Of a stretch of DNA of 22,457 nucleotides, positions 8,641 through 18,019 are shown piece by piece. The notes below the pieces were generated by a model. That model was not told the origin of the DNA and ran no database searches. It saw only the letters and a program-made list of their open reading frames with translations. The DNA comes from Sanchytrium tribonematis (Eukaryota; Sanchytriomycota; Sanchytriomycetes; Sanchytriales; Sanchytriaceae), in contig JADGIG010000082.1 of the NCBI GenBank assembly GCA_018985235.1, positions 1 to 22,457 on the forward strand, written 5' to 3'. Each line of letters begins with the position of its first letter. The stretch's first letter is position 1. A program made the position numbers and the translations under genes.

Positions 8641-8703
8641 TTTGTCAGTAAAAGACTTGCTACCATGATTGGATCTATATTTGTTGTTCTTTTGTCTAGG
8701 AGA

Positions 8704-9298
8704 TCAACCAAAGGATTTTTCTGCCTCCTTTGCTAGTGACACGGCTTCTTGAAACTTATATGGCTTACGGAATTCTACATGTCCGCAAATATCATCGTTT
8801 AAACCTCGAACAAATGCCTTTGATCTAATTTTATTGGAGACAATCAACTTTTTGTCTCCATCTGCTATTGTGTTTACTAGATCAGCTTTTTCATTTAAGT
8901 AAAATTCATATCGCTCCACTGTATGATTGAGGAGCATCTTAGCGTCCGAAATTGATTGATTGGGGAGCATCTTAGCGTCCGAAATTGATCATAGAATGTT
9001 TGATACATCGATCATCAATGTATCGACTTTTTAGAGTTTCTCTAATCTTGTCTAAAGTGAGTTCTTCAATTTTCATTTGTTGAACAAGTCGTAGTGCTTG
9101 ACCTTCCAAGCAAGCTACACATTTTAAAACTGCCACTTTTTCAGTCCATTCACCCCAATCCTTGTAGTGAATGAAAGTGTTCCACCATAATATCAAGTTC
9201 TCATTTGTTCCGTTAAATCGTAAAACCTTCACTTTGACATCATTAACAAGTTTTAGCGTGGCGTATTGCACCTCTTTTTCAGTTCCTTTTCTAGCCAT
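8704..9298 (-). pseudogene. Gypsy-2 gag capsid region
   Basis: The start chosen is the ATG at 9298 (MARKGTEKEV), in a good initiation context, just downstream of the LTR. The capsid-like body has KVLRFNGTNENLILWWNTF, WTEKVAVLKCVACLEGQALR and LDKIRETLKSRYID, the helical pattern of Ty3-type Gag. The first frame closes at 8972, beside a 33-bp tandem duplication. A second frame then carries LLNHTVERYEFYLNEKADLV, KAFVRGLNDDIC and FQEAVSLAKEAEKSFG up to 8704, the end of the capsid domain. The frame change at the duplication is the only clear break. Gag forms the particle shell. Confidence 0.8.
8924..8989. repeat. 33-bp tandem duplication in gypsy-2 gag
   Basis: Copies at 8924-8956 and 8957-8989 differ at one base (tgattga versus tgattgg at the start). 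The unit is eleven codons, so it would keep the frame. It sits exactly where the two readable gag frames meet, which suggests that the duplication and the frameshift arose in the same local event or hotspot. Confidence 0.93.
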
Positions 9299-9315
9299 GG
9301 CTATTGAGCTCAATA

Positions 9316-9452
9316 TGTCAGGAACTAATAAAACGTTATTTATTTACTTCTTGGGGGTTTATATACCCGCTTCTGAGACCACGTGTTCGGTCACAAATCC
9401 ATGCGGCGCGTGACCTTCGATTTCAGGTGATTCATATACGCTGTTCACGACA
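9316..9452 (-). repeat. Candidate short 5' LTR of gypsy-2
   Basis: On the minus strand this 137-bp segment begins TGTCG and ends TGACA (TG...CA ends). It contains a TATATAAA box (9365-9358) followed by an AATAAA hexamer (9344-9339), and lies 18 bp before the gag ATG. It is visibly richer in G+C than its surroundings and holds CACGTG (9380-9385) and a GGTCAC/GTGACC inverted pair (9389-9394, 9410-9415). The promoter and polyadenylation layout is what a compact LTR should have. No second LTR survives to prove the ends, and I did not identify a tRNA primer-binding site. Confidence 0.5.
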
Positions 9453-9458
9453 TGTATT

Positions 9459-9562
9459 ATGAAACATTAATCGGACCAATTAGTGAGGTTTTGAAATTTA
9501 AACTATTTAAATGAAACATTAATCGGATTGATTAGTGAGGTTTTGAAATTTAAACCATTTAA
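9459..9562. repeat. 52-bp tandem duplication
   Basis: Copies at 9459-9510 and 9511-9562 match at 48 of 52 positions; the differences are cca/ttg at the seventh codon-sized block and one t/c near the end. The array lies between the gypsy-2 LTR and the first LINE fragment. The second copy runs into the start of the readable LINE RT (FKPFKWTDDAEK), so the unit probably derives from LINE sequence. Confidence 0.93.
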
Positions 9563-9644
9563 ATGGACCGATGACGCAGAAAAGTGATTTAGAGAAATCA
9601 TCAAAAGAGCAGACACAGCGGGGTTGAATTTCTTTAGTCGTGGG

Positions 9645-9710
9645 ACATTCGAGATGTATGGTTATTTCAAATACACAACATTCGAGATGTATGGTTATTT
9701 CAAATACACA
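9645..9710. repeat. Perfect 33-bp tandem duplication in LINE fragment A
   Basis: Copies at 9645-9677 and 9678-9710 are identical. In the LINE frame each encodes eleven residues (CMVISNTQ core), so the frame is kept across the duplication although the element is broken elsewhere. Confidence 0.97.
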
Positions 9711-10206
9711 ACGTTATTTGGGATATTGGGTAAATTTGTCGGGAATAGATAGAAAAATGATGTTTAATAAGAAATTAGAAAGAATGAATTGTAAAATGCA
9801 CGAAATGCGCAAATTGGATGTCTTTCGTTTGGGCTTACCCCTAGAAATATGTAGTGACGCCGTGCATTGTCATGTTTTAAAGATACACAGCACAAGAATC
9901 TTCAACTAAAAGTGTGAAAATATATGAAATCACTTCTTCATTCTTTAAATTGAATTCCCACAAATTTATTAAAATCATTTTGCGTTTATCCAGATACAAT
10001 CAAACGAAATAAGTATTTGAGAAAGAAACAAGAAGTACATTACAGTTGGAGATTTGGAATTGATTATTCTAACATTTCATTTTCACGTGGAAGTTGATTA
10101 TTCAAATTTCATCCATATATTATTTGTAATGCTTGCTGTCAATTTCATCCATATGTGAAAAATAAGTTGCAATGTTTTCAAAAGCAACAGGGGATTTTTT
10201 GACTGT

Positions 10207-10452
10207 TTGCCATTATTCACAAATCAACAAATGCAGCCAACTACTACAAATGGCAATTATAAGGGGTTTGGGATCACCTTATCTCCATCAAACTCAACCA
10301 ATATAATCAATGAATATCAATTGAGATTGAAAAATACATCCAAATACAATATTTCATCATCCACTGAATTAGAATGTATTGAAATCGATAAATGTTTGGA
10401 ATTGGCCAATCAATTGCATTTATCGGATTTTCGGATTTATTGTGATAATTAA
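10207..10452 (+). pseudogene. RNase H N-terminal part of LINE fragment A
   Basis: This 81-codon frame has no ATG of its own and is part of the LINE ORF2 remnant. It reads GFGITLSPSNSTNIINEYQL, then SSSTELECIEIDKCLELA and FRIYCDN, closing with a stop exactly where RNase H would continue DN/DSxAS. The Glu and the second Asp of the active site are present; the first Asp is not obvious. The C-terminal part with the His and last Asp (GHNGNYLNDWADWLSK) lies about 120 bp further on in another frame. Confidence 0.68.
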
Positions 10453-10770
10453 GCATCCGTAAAGGTTGCTAGTTATTAATTAAAAGATAAAGATCCGTAT
10501 AAACATGCTTTATATAAAGCATATCCAAATATCAATTATTGTTTCCTCAAAATACACTACAAATTATTTGGTGTAAAGGGCATAATGGCAATTATTTGAA
10601 TGATTGGGCAGATTGGTTAAGCAAACTTGCAAACACGCACACAATGCATATGTCATATCATTTGATTCAGTATCATCAATGAAAAAAAAGTTGCAGAATA
10701 ACTTATTTATTTCAAAATAGTCTGAATTTGGACAGATTGAATACCAGACATAAATTAGTATTAAATACAA

Positions 10771-11291
10771 GGATAAGAGGAGACTTTATTAATTTTAATT
10801 AGGTGTTTCCTAAATTTTATTGACTTTGAAAAACCACTTGGGAAAGAAAGAAAGAAGAAATAAATTAGTGAGATTCATATGCCAACTTACTTTGGAAATT
10901 GATGTTAGATAGTTAAATGGATCAAAAGGAGATATTTGAGACTTGTTGAAAGCTAAAAAAACAAGGGTCTAATTTGTCTCACCACTTTTTATTAATTTAT
11001 CAATCACCCCACAATCATGAGATGCCGGAAATATTATTCTTCCAAATATAGAAATGATCTGGCCCATAAATATCCCCATGTAATGGATTATATTGTCAAT
11101 TCAAATTAGACAAATACGTCACCCAAGCAATCTATCATTTTATTAAATGACCTACAATATCCACGTATCAATAAATATTATGAACAATTAAAAAATGTAC
11201 TATTTTGATTTCATGGATATATTAGATCAACTTTCGCATTTGAAGAGATATATATTTCGTCAACTTACATCTTTTATATGGAAAAACTCAT
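10771..11291. other. Interval of decayed sequence between LINE A and the hAT fragment
   Basis: No gene is supported. The first 50 bp may be the end of the LINE A polyprotein (LNLDRLNTRHKLVLNTRIRG-like reading around 10725-10785). The remainder has stops in all frames at short intervals. Near 10990-11050 a reading SPHNHEMPEILFFQ resembles the zinc-binding tail of some LINE proteins, but it is too short to call. Confidence 0.3.
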
Positions 11292-11608
11292 GATGTTGCC
11301 ATGTTTGCTGTTGCACCAAGTTTAAACGCGCCGTTACTATTGAGATGTAGCTTATTTGCTAATGACGAGGATTCGGGGGCTAATTCCCATAAAATATTGA
11401 TAAATGGCACCACTAAAATATTTATTTGACTATTAGAAACATTTTATTTATAATGGGTGATAATTGTGTAACTAACAAAAAAGTAGCCAACATCACTGAT
11501 ATTCCACTCCTAGGGTGTTACAGTCACCGTTTGGTTACAATTAATATTTGTAATGTGACTGGTCTACATTTGGTTAATTTTGTGCTAGAGACATGCCAGG
11601 CAAGATAA
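11292..11608 (+). pseudogene. hAT-family transposase fragment
   Basis: Two frames joined by a shift near 11430 give DVAMFAVAPSLNAPLLLR, then DEDSGANSHKILIN, then NILFIMGDNCVTNKKVANI, DIPLLGCYSHRLVTINIC. This corresponds to the hAT RNase H-like core: the block leading to the GDNC..N motif (the catalytic Asp of GDN at 11456-11464) and the following IPL.GC.SHR signature common in fungal and oomycete hAT transposases. These enzymes excise and insert DNA elements with terminal inverted repeats. Only about 100 residues remain; no BED finger, dimerisation domain or inverted repeats were found. It sits between two LINE fragments, either as an insertion or as an older resident. Confidence 0.7.
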
Positions 11609-11649
11609 TAAATGTGGCAGCTGTCCACTTGTAGAAAGAGACAAACTGT

Positions 11650-12402
11650 TTGGGGGAACATAAATATGTTGATGGGATATTCAAATGCCATTCTATTTTG
11701 AAATCCCAACCAACAGAAAAATGTAAGAAATTTGAGGGTGTGACTTATCTCTCCTTCCCAAATTCATGGCATTCTGTGATTCAACAACAACAAACAAAAT
11801 CAAATAGTTACCTACTAGTGTATACGGACGCTAGTCTACATTTAATTCCAGATCTACATGCAACGGGTGCTGCAATTGCAATGTCACTATCTCATTTTCA
11901 CGTGAAATCTTACAATGTATATATTAAATTCACAACTCGATCCGAATTAGCCACTGTGGTGTGTATTTTAAAAGATATACAACAAATTAGTAGCTACAAT
12001 ACGCATAAAATCACTATTTACACGGATTCAAAAAGCACTATTGACATTTTAAAAGCAGCAAAATATAACACTATTTCACTTTATAAATTATATGTATGCG
12101 ATCTCATCAAACATGTGCTAAATATACTAGATAGAGTGTCATTGGTTTATACGCCAGGGCATGATGAATCCAACCCTAACTCATTGAATCATCTATGTGA
12201 CTATCTGAGCCATTCTCACGACATTGCATTACCAGCACCAATTGAATTGACTGTTGATCCTGATTGGGTGAAATACTACAGGAAAATGAAGGCCGAAAGA
12301 GCAAAAGAAAACAATTTATTTAGACTAAATCACATAATGAGCACGGAAATGAATAAGAATGTACTATATGAAGTACACATCAATTGCATTTCAACAACCT
12401 AA
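11650..12402 (+). pseudogene. LINE fragment B: intact-looking RNase H domain and C-terminal tail
   Basis: This 250-codon open frame starts without an ATG and is the C-terminal part of a LINE ORF2. After a linker (FEGVTYLSFPNSWHSVI) comes a complete RNase H with all four acidic residues: LLVYTDAS (first Asp, residue 60), TTRSELATVV (Glu 99), IYTDSKST (Asp 126) and YTPGHDESN..LNHLCDYLS (His 171, Asp 184). A basic segment (YYRKMKAERAKENNLFR) follows. The linker and motif details differ from the RNase H domains of fragments A and C, so it is a distinct LINE copy or family. It lacks RT and endonuclease, so it is 5'-truncated and cannot function alone. It could also be part of the same insertion as fragment A, split by the hAT piece, but both carry an RNase H. 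Confidence 0.8.
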
Positions 12403-13448
12403 CGATTGTCAATCTACCTAAGCTAATACTCAATAAATAACCAAAAAAAGTCGCAATTTGTGATTGATTCAGCAAATTACAGAACCATTTGAGTGTTAAT
12501 TCTTATAAATCACACCAGTGCTACAAACTGTTAACTTAGTGGATTCTTTTAGTCTATTAAAAAAGAAATATAAGCGATGACCCATTGTACATGATTGGAA
12601 AGAACAAAATTTTAGTATATTATATATTCAATCTGGCTATTACCACATTTCATTATACCCTGGTTCAATTAATTTACAGGTTTTTGTCTTCGATTTGAAA
12701 CTTTCCAATTTAAACGACCACCAATTGGAATTTCAACAATTTTCTGCCAGAGAATTATAAAATGGTAATTTTCTACTTTATTTAAAGACAAAATAGTCAT
12801 TTCAAATTCGAGAACATCTTATTTAACCGTACTAAGAAGAGTATGATAGTTAGAATATTCGCACATGTCAAGTCACATTGCGACTTTGATACAATGATAA
12901 GCAATTGAAATAAAAAATTTAATAAATACTTTTTCCTCACACAACGAGAATGGGGAACAATGTCTCTACAAATCGAAATACCAATATTGACCATATTATC
13001 ACCCCATGCATATCTCACATTAGATAAATTGCGTGAAATTACGTATCTTTTGTTCCAAAATTATTATATCACCTTAATCGACTGTATGAATTGAAAAAAT
13101 GGATTAAAATTTCCATTCAAAATCAAGATGTTATTAAAAATGTGCTGGGGAGATCAAAAATGGCGTTGGAGTTCAGTCTCCCAGCTCATAATCATGATTT
13201 ACAAGACTCCAATATTATAAGACGGTTTAAAGATCGAGTATCATAATTATGATCACATTATAATACTAAAGTGAGGTTATAACACGCCCCTACAAATACA
13301 TCAGATTATTCGCAATCATTTAAAGTTCGTGTTGGCTTGAAACTAATCAGTAATATTTGCCCCAATTTATACGATTTATAAATATCTTGAATTCATTAGA
13401 CGAGGAAAAAGTGGAGTATATTTTTAATAATAATACAAGGAGTCTTCA
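12403..13448. other. 1 kb of decayed sequence, possibly the tail of LINE B and the 5' leader of LINE C
   Basis: No intact frame is convincing on either strand. On the plus strand a weak coding-like run can be read (VFDLKLSNLNDHQLEFQQFS, 12688-12750; ENILFNRTKKSMIVRIFAH, 12810-12865). Its pattern of Leu/Lys/Asn helices could be the C-terminal region of a LINE protein, but it has no zinc ligands that I can place. The last 250 bp before 13449 may be the 5' untranslated region of LINE C. No poly(A) tail or target-site duplication was recognised. Confidence 0.3.
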
Positions 13449-14981
13449 TGTCTGAAGAGAAGCAGCAGAATAATGGCAACATTGAATGAAGCCAGGCGCA
13501 AACAATGCAATAACACCAGAACTAGATCCGACAAGCCATAATACACCGGAAAAGCGTTTAAAAAGTGAAATCGGAAAAATAAATGAAAACTCGACTTGTA
13601 ATGATCAAATGCAAGTCGATTTGACATCAAAAGTATCCGTGTTTCCCCTTAAACCAAAAGCTGTTTCAGCAGGAAATTTGATTAATAGATGTTTGAATCC
13701 TTTAAAAGGAGCCAAAAGTGCATACGATCTTTTGTTTAAAAAGCATGTTTCGACCCTATATTGCCCACTACATACTGCAAATCAGCCCCATATAATCTTG
13801 GTGTCTCTCATTGGACGGACAATTATTCATTTTGGATGTACTGGACTTGAATGGAAGCATCAGACAACCAGCAAAGCGCAAAAAACACGAAATATCACTA
13901 GATTCCATCAAATCACAATTAGTCCAAAATTGGTTCAGATCTGCAAAGCAAGAAGAACTGGGCAAGAAATTTTTTATTTTTAATCAAATTCTTGATTCAT
14001 TATTTATAGAAGCCAATGGCACACAATTCAAAATGCATATGAATGTATTTCGACCTTGTAAAGAATTTGAGATTTTTGAGTTTTGTGATTTACTTTCATT
14101 CATATTGGTCATTCCAATTGTCCCAGATGATTGGAGCAGCTATTCTGACCCCTTTAAACTAGCACTGATTGGCAATAGAGAAATTGTCAAGTCAGTTAAC
14201 TCTAAATTACTTTTATTTGCTAATCCAAAAAAGTAGAGTATCAGTTTATCAAAGGAGCCATTGCATTACATCCTGTTTTTGTAACCAGTTTAAAGATGCC
14301 ACAACACCCTTCTACTAAAGAGCAGTATGTTACAATGTATTATGAGCATGATGAAAATGATAAAAGAATTTGAGGGGAAGTTACAGTATTTTATTGAGTA
14401 TTTGAGAGATTTTGGAGAGTTGATACCTATTGATACTTTCCGAATTCATGATTGGATTAAAATGTGTGGCGTATTTGTATTCACTAGACTCTTTGATTTG
14501 CAACAAGAACAGCTTTCATTGGATGCTGCTGAAGTGGTGGATGTGAACCACCCATATCACATTGCAATGTTCAGTTTCTTTGAAAAGGAAGTTCAATTCA
14601 TCGAATCATTTGGCCTCATTTGATAGAGATTACAATGCTGTGAAATCTAAAATTCAAACTAAGAGATTGCAAATTGCACGTGATACTAGCCAATTAGATG
14701 ACAAGGGAAAGTTGACAACATCTAACTCATTTGCAACAGACACACCAAAATTGGTGCGTAACACTGTAAATGTCTCAGTGGTAATTTCCATCACATGCCT
14801 CAATCATGGTGATGGGGAATGCTATGAATCTACAAGCAAAGTACCACGAGTGAGACAGTCATCTGCTGCCAAAGATGTCATTCAAGCAATTATTCCAAAC
14901 TATTTTGAAAATCCTCAGGTTTTATCAATTAGATTGTGTGGCACAACGAATGGACGCAAGATGATTCAAAATTCAGATTAA
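13449..14981 (+). pseudogene. LINE C ORF1-like region
   Basis: A plausible start is the ATG at 13449 (MSEEKQQNNGNIE), followed at once by a TGA; coding then continues in three changing frames. Readable blocks are LKSEIGKINENSTCNDQMQV (13558 on), VFPLKPKAVSAGNLINRCLN, then in another frame EISLDSIKSQLVQNWFRSAK...PIVPDDWSSYSDPF (13887-14150), EYQFIKGAIALHPVFVTSLK (14236-14295), QYFIEYLRDFGELIPIDTFR (14382 on) and DRDYNAVKSKIQTKRLQIAR (14624 on), ending VIQAIIPNYFENPQVLSIRL. ORF1 proteins of LINEs bind element RNA. I see no CCHC knuckle or RRM signature, so the assignment rests on position and on the helical, basic composition. At least five frame breaks exclude function. Confidence 0.55.
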
Positions 14982-15183
14982 ATTGAGTCATTTATTGCAT
15001 TCGGAAATGAAATTGACGTGACAAGCAAGAGGAATTTTTATAAATTATGCTCAACATCGAATCTCATGGGGAATGAGACTTCTATTGCCCAATACTGTTA
15101 TTGATGAATTGTGTAATACCATCGCAATAGATCACAGAGGATTTGGAGGTGCCAGAATGCCTAGAGCGACACAACCACGAAAT

Positions 15184-15787
15184 TTTGATTTGGCCACTCA
15201 AGTGACTTCAGTCGGAGATTTGAGATTTTGCGCGTATAATTTGAATGGAATACAGTCCAAAGAGGCCTATATATTGTATTTACCATTCTGGGTGCAATCA
15301 ACAAGGAAACTCGGGAATTGCACTTGCAATCAACCCGATTAAGCATAATAATGAGTTCTTTAATGTGACTAGTTCCAGATCAAATGTAAATCGGGTACAT
15401 GATCTTGCAATTCTGGATTTGGGTTTCACAAAAATAATGGGATTCTATATCCCCAGTTCAGTGACTGACAAGAAACAGCGCTGGCTAGAATTTAAGGGCA
15501 ATTGCGGGCCCCAATACACTGATGATAGGCGACGCGAATATGGACATGACAAATAATTCAGCTAGTGGTAGAGGATTTGTGGAGTTTCTCAAAAACGAAA
15601 ATTATGAAGCATTTATTCCCAATAACACCCACTTTACTTTCATATCATATGATTTGCAAAGATCTAGTCTTGTTGACTTTGCCATTTTGCCAGAAAATTA
15701 CATTTACAATTACAAGTTGAAGCCCTCCCAGAAACAGTCTCTGACCATCTTCCAATTCTGGTTTGTTTACACACGGAATCTATTTCA
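15184..15787 (+). pseudogene. LINE C apurinic-type endonuclease
   Basis: The domain opens with LRFCAYNLNGIQSK (about 15220-15260), the N-N-G-I metal-binding start of EN. A shift near 15260-15330 removes the part that should hold the catalytic Glu block. It resumes with NSGIALAINP, VHDLAILDLGFTKIMGFYIP (the YxPS region), then in another frame GDANMDMTNNSASGRGFVEF (GD.N motif at about 15525), NNTHFTFIS and RSSLVDFAI. The final motif SDHLP is found at 15740-15754 in the frame that continues into the RT. EN nicks target DNA to prime reverse transcription. The order and spacing fit, but there are two frameshifts and an internal deletion. Confidence 0.75.
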
Positions 15788-17167
15788 TTGCCTCTCTCTG
15801 TTCCTAAAGAATCTAAAATTAAATTATACAAGTTTAAAGAATCCAGAAAAACACATGTTACGAATGAAACATATTTCCCAAAACAGGACGAATATCGATC
15901 TGTGACTGGTGCCAGATTACGTCAATTATCCCCAGAATTTCGTTCTTTGTTGGACTTGGATGACATCCCATCTGCCACTGCTCTTCTATTTAACACCATT
16001 AGGGATGTAGCAATAGAGATTGTTGGTGAAATATGCCCAAAACAATTTTTTGTTCCACAACACTTAATAGAATTGTCTCTTGCATATGGTCAAAATCTAA
16101 CTAATGAGGATTTGCTACTTGAATACAATCGCTACAACACTAATAGATCGATTTGCTTCCAAAATGTGCGAAGATTCAGAGATAATTTATCTCGCACAGA
16201 ATTACTGAAAATTGTCAATTATTCCAAAAAGAAGCGATTTAGAACCCCAATGCTACTAAATATCAATGATATCGAGCCTTTGACAGATCAGGTACAAAAA
16301 AGATGGCATTTGGTAGAGGATGAAAATTTGCGAGATGTATCCAATGTATTTATTGATGATAATGATTCTTAGGAGCCATTTTCCTTGGGTGAATTGATTT
16401 CCGCAATTAGGTCAATGCCAAATTGCAAATCTGAGGGATTTGATCGATTTGCAGTGGAGTTATTAAAGTATTGTGATGAATATGTTCATGATTTGATTTT
16501 GGCATTAATCAACAAAATGCGTAAAATTGCCATTTATCCACAACAATTTAATGTAAATATCGTATGTCCTATTTCCAAAGGTCTGAATAGTGTAGAAATA
16601 ATACAATATCGATTTATTGGGTTATTCACAAACTTTAAAAAAATCATCGAGAAAATCCTCAAAGAGAGGTATTTTTATCACGTTTTACAAACATCTGATG
16701 CTCAGTATGGTATGAAAAAGAGAATGGGGCGCGATGATTTAGCAACTGATTTGCAAATCTATTTAGAAACAGTGCCAAAAAAGGAGAAAAATTGCAAAAA
16801 AATGCAAAAATATGATTTTGCCAAAGCATTTGATCGCACCAGTCATAGAGCAACCTGTGAGATGCTGCAACTACTCATCCCCAATAAGTACGATAGAAGA
16901 TTAATGATAAATAGGGTGATTAATCAAATGGTGGTTGTCAGAATTGGTCCTGTTTATTCTACCCCTCGTAGTTTGCAAACTGGTCTTTATCAGGGATCTG
17001 TATTATCGGCATTGTACTTTGTGAAGTTGCTGGATATGAAAACAGCTAATAGACGTACATCAACCCGTTTTATTGGATATTTTGTGGATGATTTATTAGA
17101 ACATGATTATATTGCAAATGAAGACCAGAATATTGATAAATTGATTGGACTAGTTGCTCCTTTATGA
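15788..17167 (+). pseudogene. LINE C reverse transcriptase, one frame with two stops
   Basis: The frame carries a linker of about 190 residues, a TAG stop at 16370, then the RT: GELISAIRSMPNCKSEGFDRF (RT block 1), FNVNIVCPISKG, YRFIGLFTNFKKIIEKIL (block 2), DAQYGMKKRMGRDDLATDL, KYDFAKAFDRTSH with motif A Asp at 16814-16816, SLQTGLYQGSVLSALYFVK (motif B) and RFIGYFVDDLLEHDY with the xxDD box at 17087-17092. Motifs A and C keep both catalytic aspartates. Block 2 reads YRFIGLF where R-P-I is expected, a sign of wear. A TGA at 17165 ends this stretch, and the same frame goes on into the thumb. There is no frameshift in this part. Confidence 0.85.
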
Positions 17168-17179
17168 TTAACACTTAAC

Positions 17180-18019
17180 TTGAATAAGTCTAGACCTATT
17201 GATGATCATGATGACTCATATGTTGGCTATTTCATCACTATAAGTGGTTTCAGCGTTGTTGAGCAAATTAATAGAAATTTCGCAGAAGCAAAAATAAGAT
17301 TAAGATCTTTGAGATTTGCAGGCGTGTTTAAACGGGCACTAGGCCTATTTGGATTACCAGCGGTCTTTCAGAGCATGATTATAAGTATTGTTGAGAAATC
17401 AATCAAAATATTTGAACCAACCAATGATCAGTGTAAATTGGTTAATAAGTTTATTAGGATTAGTATAAGGAGTTTAACTAGATGTGCACGTGGAACTAAC
17501 CTAGGTGACCTGTATAACATGTGCCAATTTTGTGGTTTTAAAGTAAGATGGTCAGAATAGTACATTCGACATTTCAATAGATCCACCCAGCGACTGGACA
17601 GAAACAGGTCATATGGTGCATATTTTAATTGCAGAAATAAGTCATATTTCACATTTAACATGAACAGTCTTTCAGTGACAAGTTCTACCAGATCTAAGTG
17701 TGGTATAATTGTTGCGACTGCCAATTTATCAGCAAATAATGGTAAGAAAGTATATATTTTGACAGATAGCAAAGGGGCAATTAGCCATTTTAATCGATTT
17801 TCAAATAAGGAATACTGCAGCAAAACCAAGAATATAGACATATTATTACAACTTCAAAATACAGATATAAATATTAGATGGGTCAAAAGACACACAAATA
17901 GTGATGTCAACCAAGTTAATATTGGAAATATTATTGCAGATCTGTGCGCCAAATTGCACATGAGATCCACCAAAAATACCGCTAAATATGAACAAACATC
18001 CCCTTCATGCTCATTATAG
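17180..18019 (+). pseudogene. LINE C thumb/connection and mutated RNase H
   Basis: In the same frame as the RT, YVGYFITISGFSVVEQINR begins the thumb, followed by FKRALGLFGLPAVFQSMIIS and a connection reading LVNKFIRISIRSLTRCARGT, NLGDLYNMCQFCG. After a TAG at 17558 comes an RNase H: SSTRSKCGIIVATANL, VYILTDSKGAISHF (Asp) and INIRWVKRHTNSDVNQVNIG..IADLCAKL (His and last Asp). The residue expected to be the catalytic Glu (STRSE in fragment B) is Lys here, and the first strand with its Asp is missing or unrecognisable, so this RNase H should be inactive. Confidence 0.75.

Larger units (their letters stand above)
5895..9452 (-). mobile_element. Decayed Ty3/gypsy retrotransposon, LTR to integrase
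   Basis: On the minus strand, read from right to left, the order is a short LTR (9316-9452), Gag (9298-8704), zinc knuckle (about 8640-8560), protease (about 8430-8320), RT (about 7950-7274), RNase H (about 7030-6610) and integrase (to about 5895). This is the Ty3/gypsy order. Long stretches stay in frame: 7289-5982 is one frame interrupted by only two stops, while the protease-RT connection is badly damaged. The element is cut after the third integrase catalytic residue, where it abuts the plus-strand gypsy. The integrase C-terminal domain and 3' LTR are absent. Confidence 0.9.
9545..10770 (+). mobile_element. LINE fragment A: RT motif C to RNase H
   Basis: The plus strand shows, with frame changes, the 3' half of a non-LTR retrotransposon ORF2. 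FKWTDDAEK..FREIIKRAD (9549-9605) fits the x-DD box and following helix. CMVISNTQRYLGYWVNLSG (about 9655-9745) is the K..MV and RYLG thumb start. KKLERMNCKMHEMRKLDVF follows, then KFIKIILRLSRYNQTK (about 9960-10005), a connection motif. A decayed RNase H follows: GFGITLSPS, SSSTELECIEIDKCLELA with the Glu, FRIYCDN with an Asp, and IIWCKGHNGNYLNDWADWLSK at 10568-10627 with the final His/Asp motif. Only 3' parts remain, as is usual for 5'-truncated LINEs. It would have copied itself by target-primed reverse transcription. Confidence 0.75.
13449..18019 (+). mobile_element. LINE C: near full-length non-LTR retrotransposon, broken
   Basis: Over 4.5 kb the plus strand carries, in order, an ORF1-like region (13449-14981), an AP-type endonuclease (about 15184-15760), a reverse transcriptase (about 15790-17170), thumb/connection, and an RNase H (to 18019). 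That architecture is a LINE with EN, RT and RNase H. ORF1 and EN are cut into at least five frames. From 15740 to 18019, however, everything is in one frame with only three stops: TAG 16370-16372, TGA 17165-17167 and TAG 17558-17560. No 3' poly(A) or target-site duplication could be defined. Confidence 0.85.

Noticed and set aside
10060-10165. Repeated ttgattattc and aatttcatccatat motifs suggesting another minisatellite.
   Set aside because: Copies are short, imperfect and irregularly spaced; they may only reflect deletion and patching in LINE A.
12797-13018. A 73-codon minus-strand frame with several Cys residues (ISICRDIVPHSRC, CDLTC).
   Set aside because: The Cys spacing fits no zinc finger I know, there is no supporting neighbour, and the opposite strand reads equally well as LINE tail.
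13424-13630. A minus-strand frame opposite the start of LINE C ORF1.
   Set aside because: It is antisense to the LINE coding region and looks like composition noise.
15740-18019. An alternative genetic code explaining the in-frame TAG and TGA in LINE C.
   Set aside because: The window has many TAA, TAG and TGA interruptions in unrelated elements together with frameshifts, and the intact genes need no reassigned stops. Decay explains all of it.
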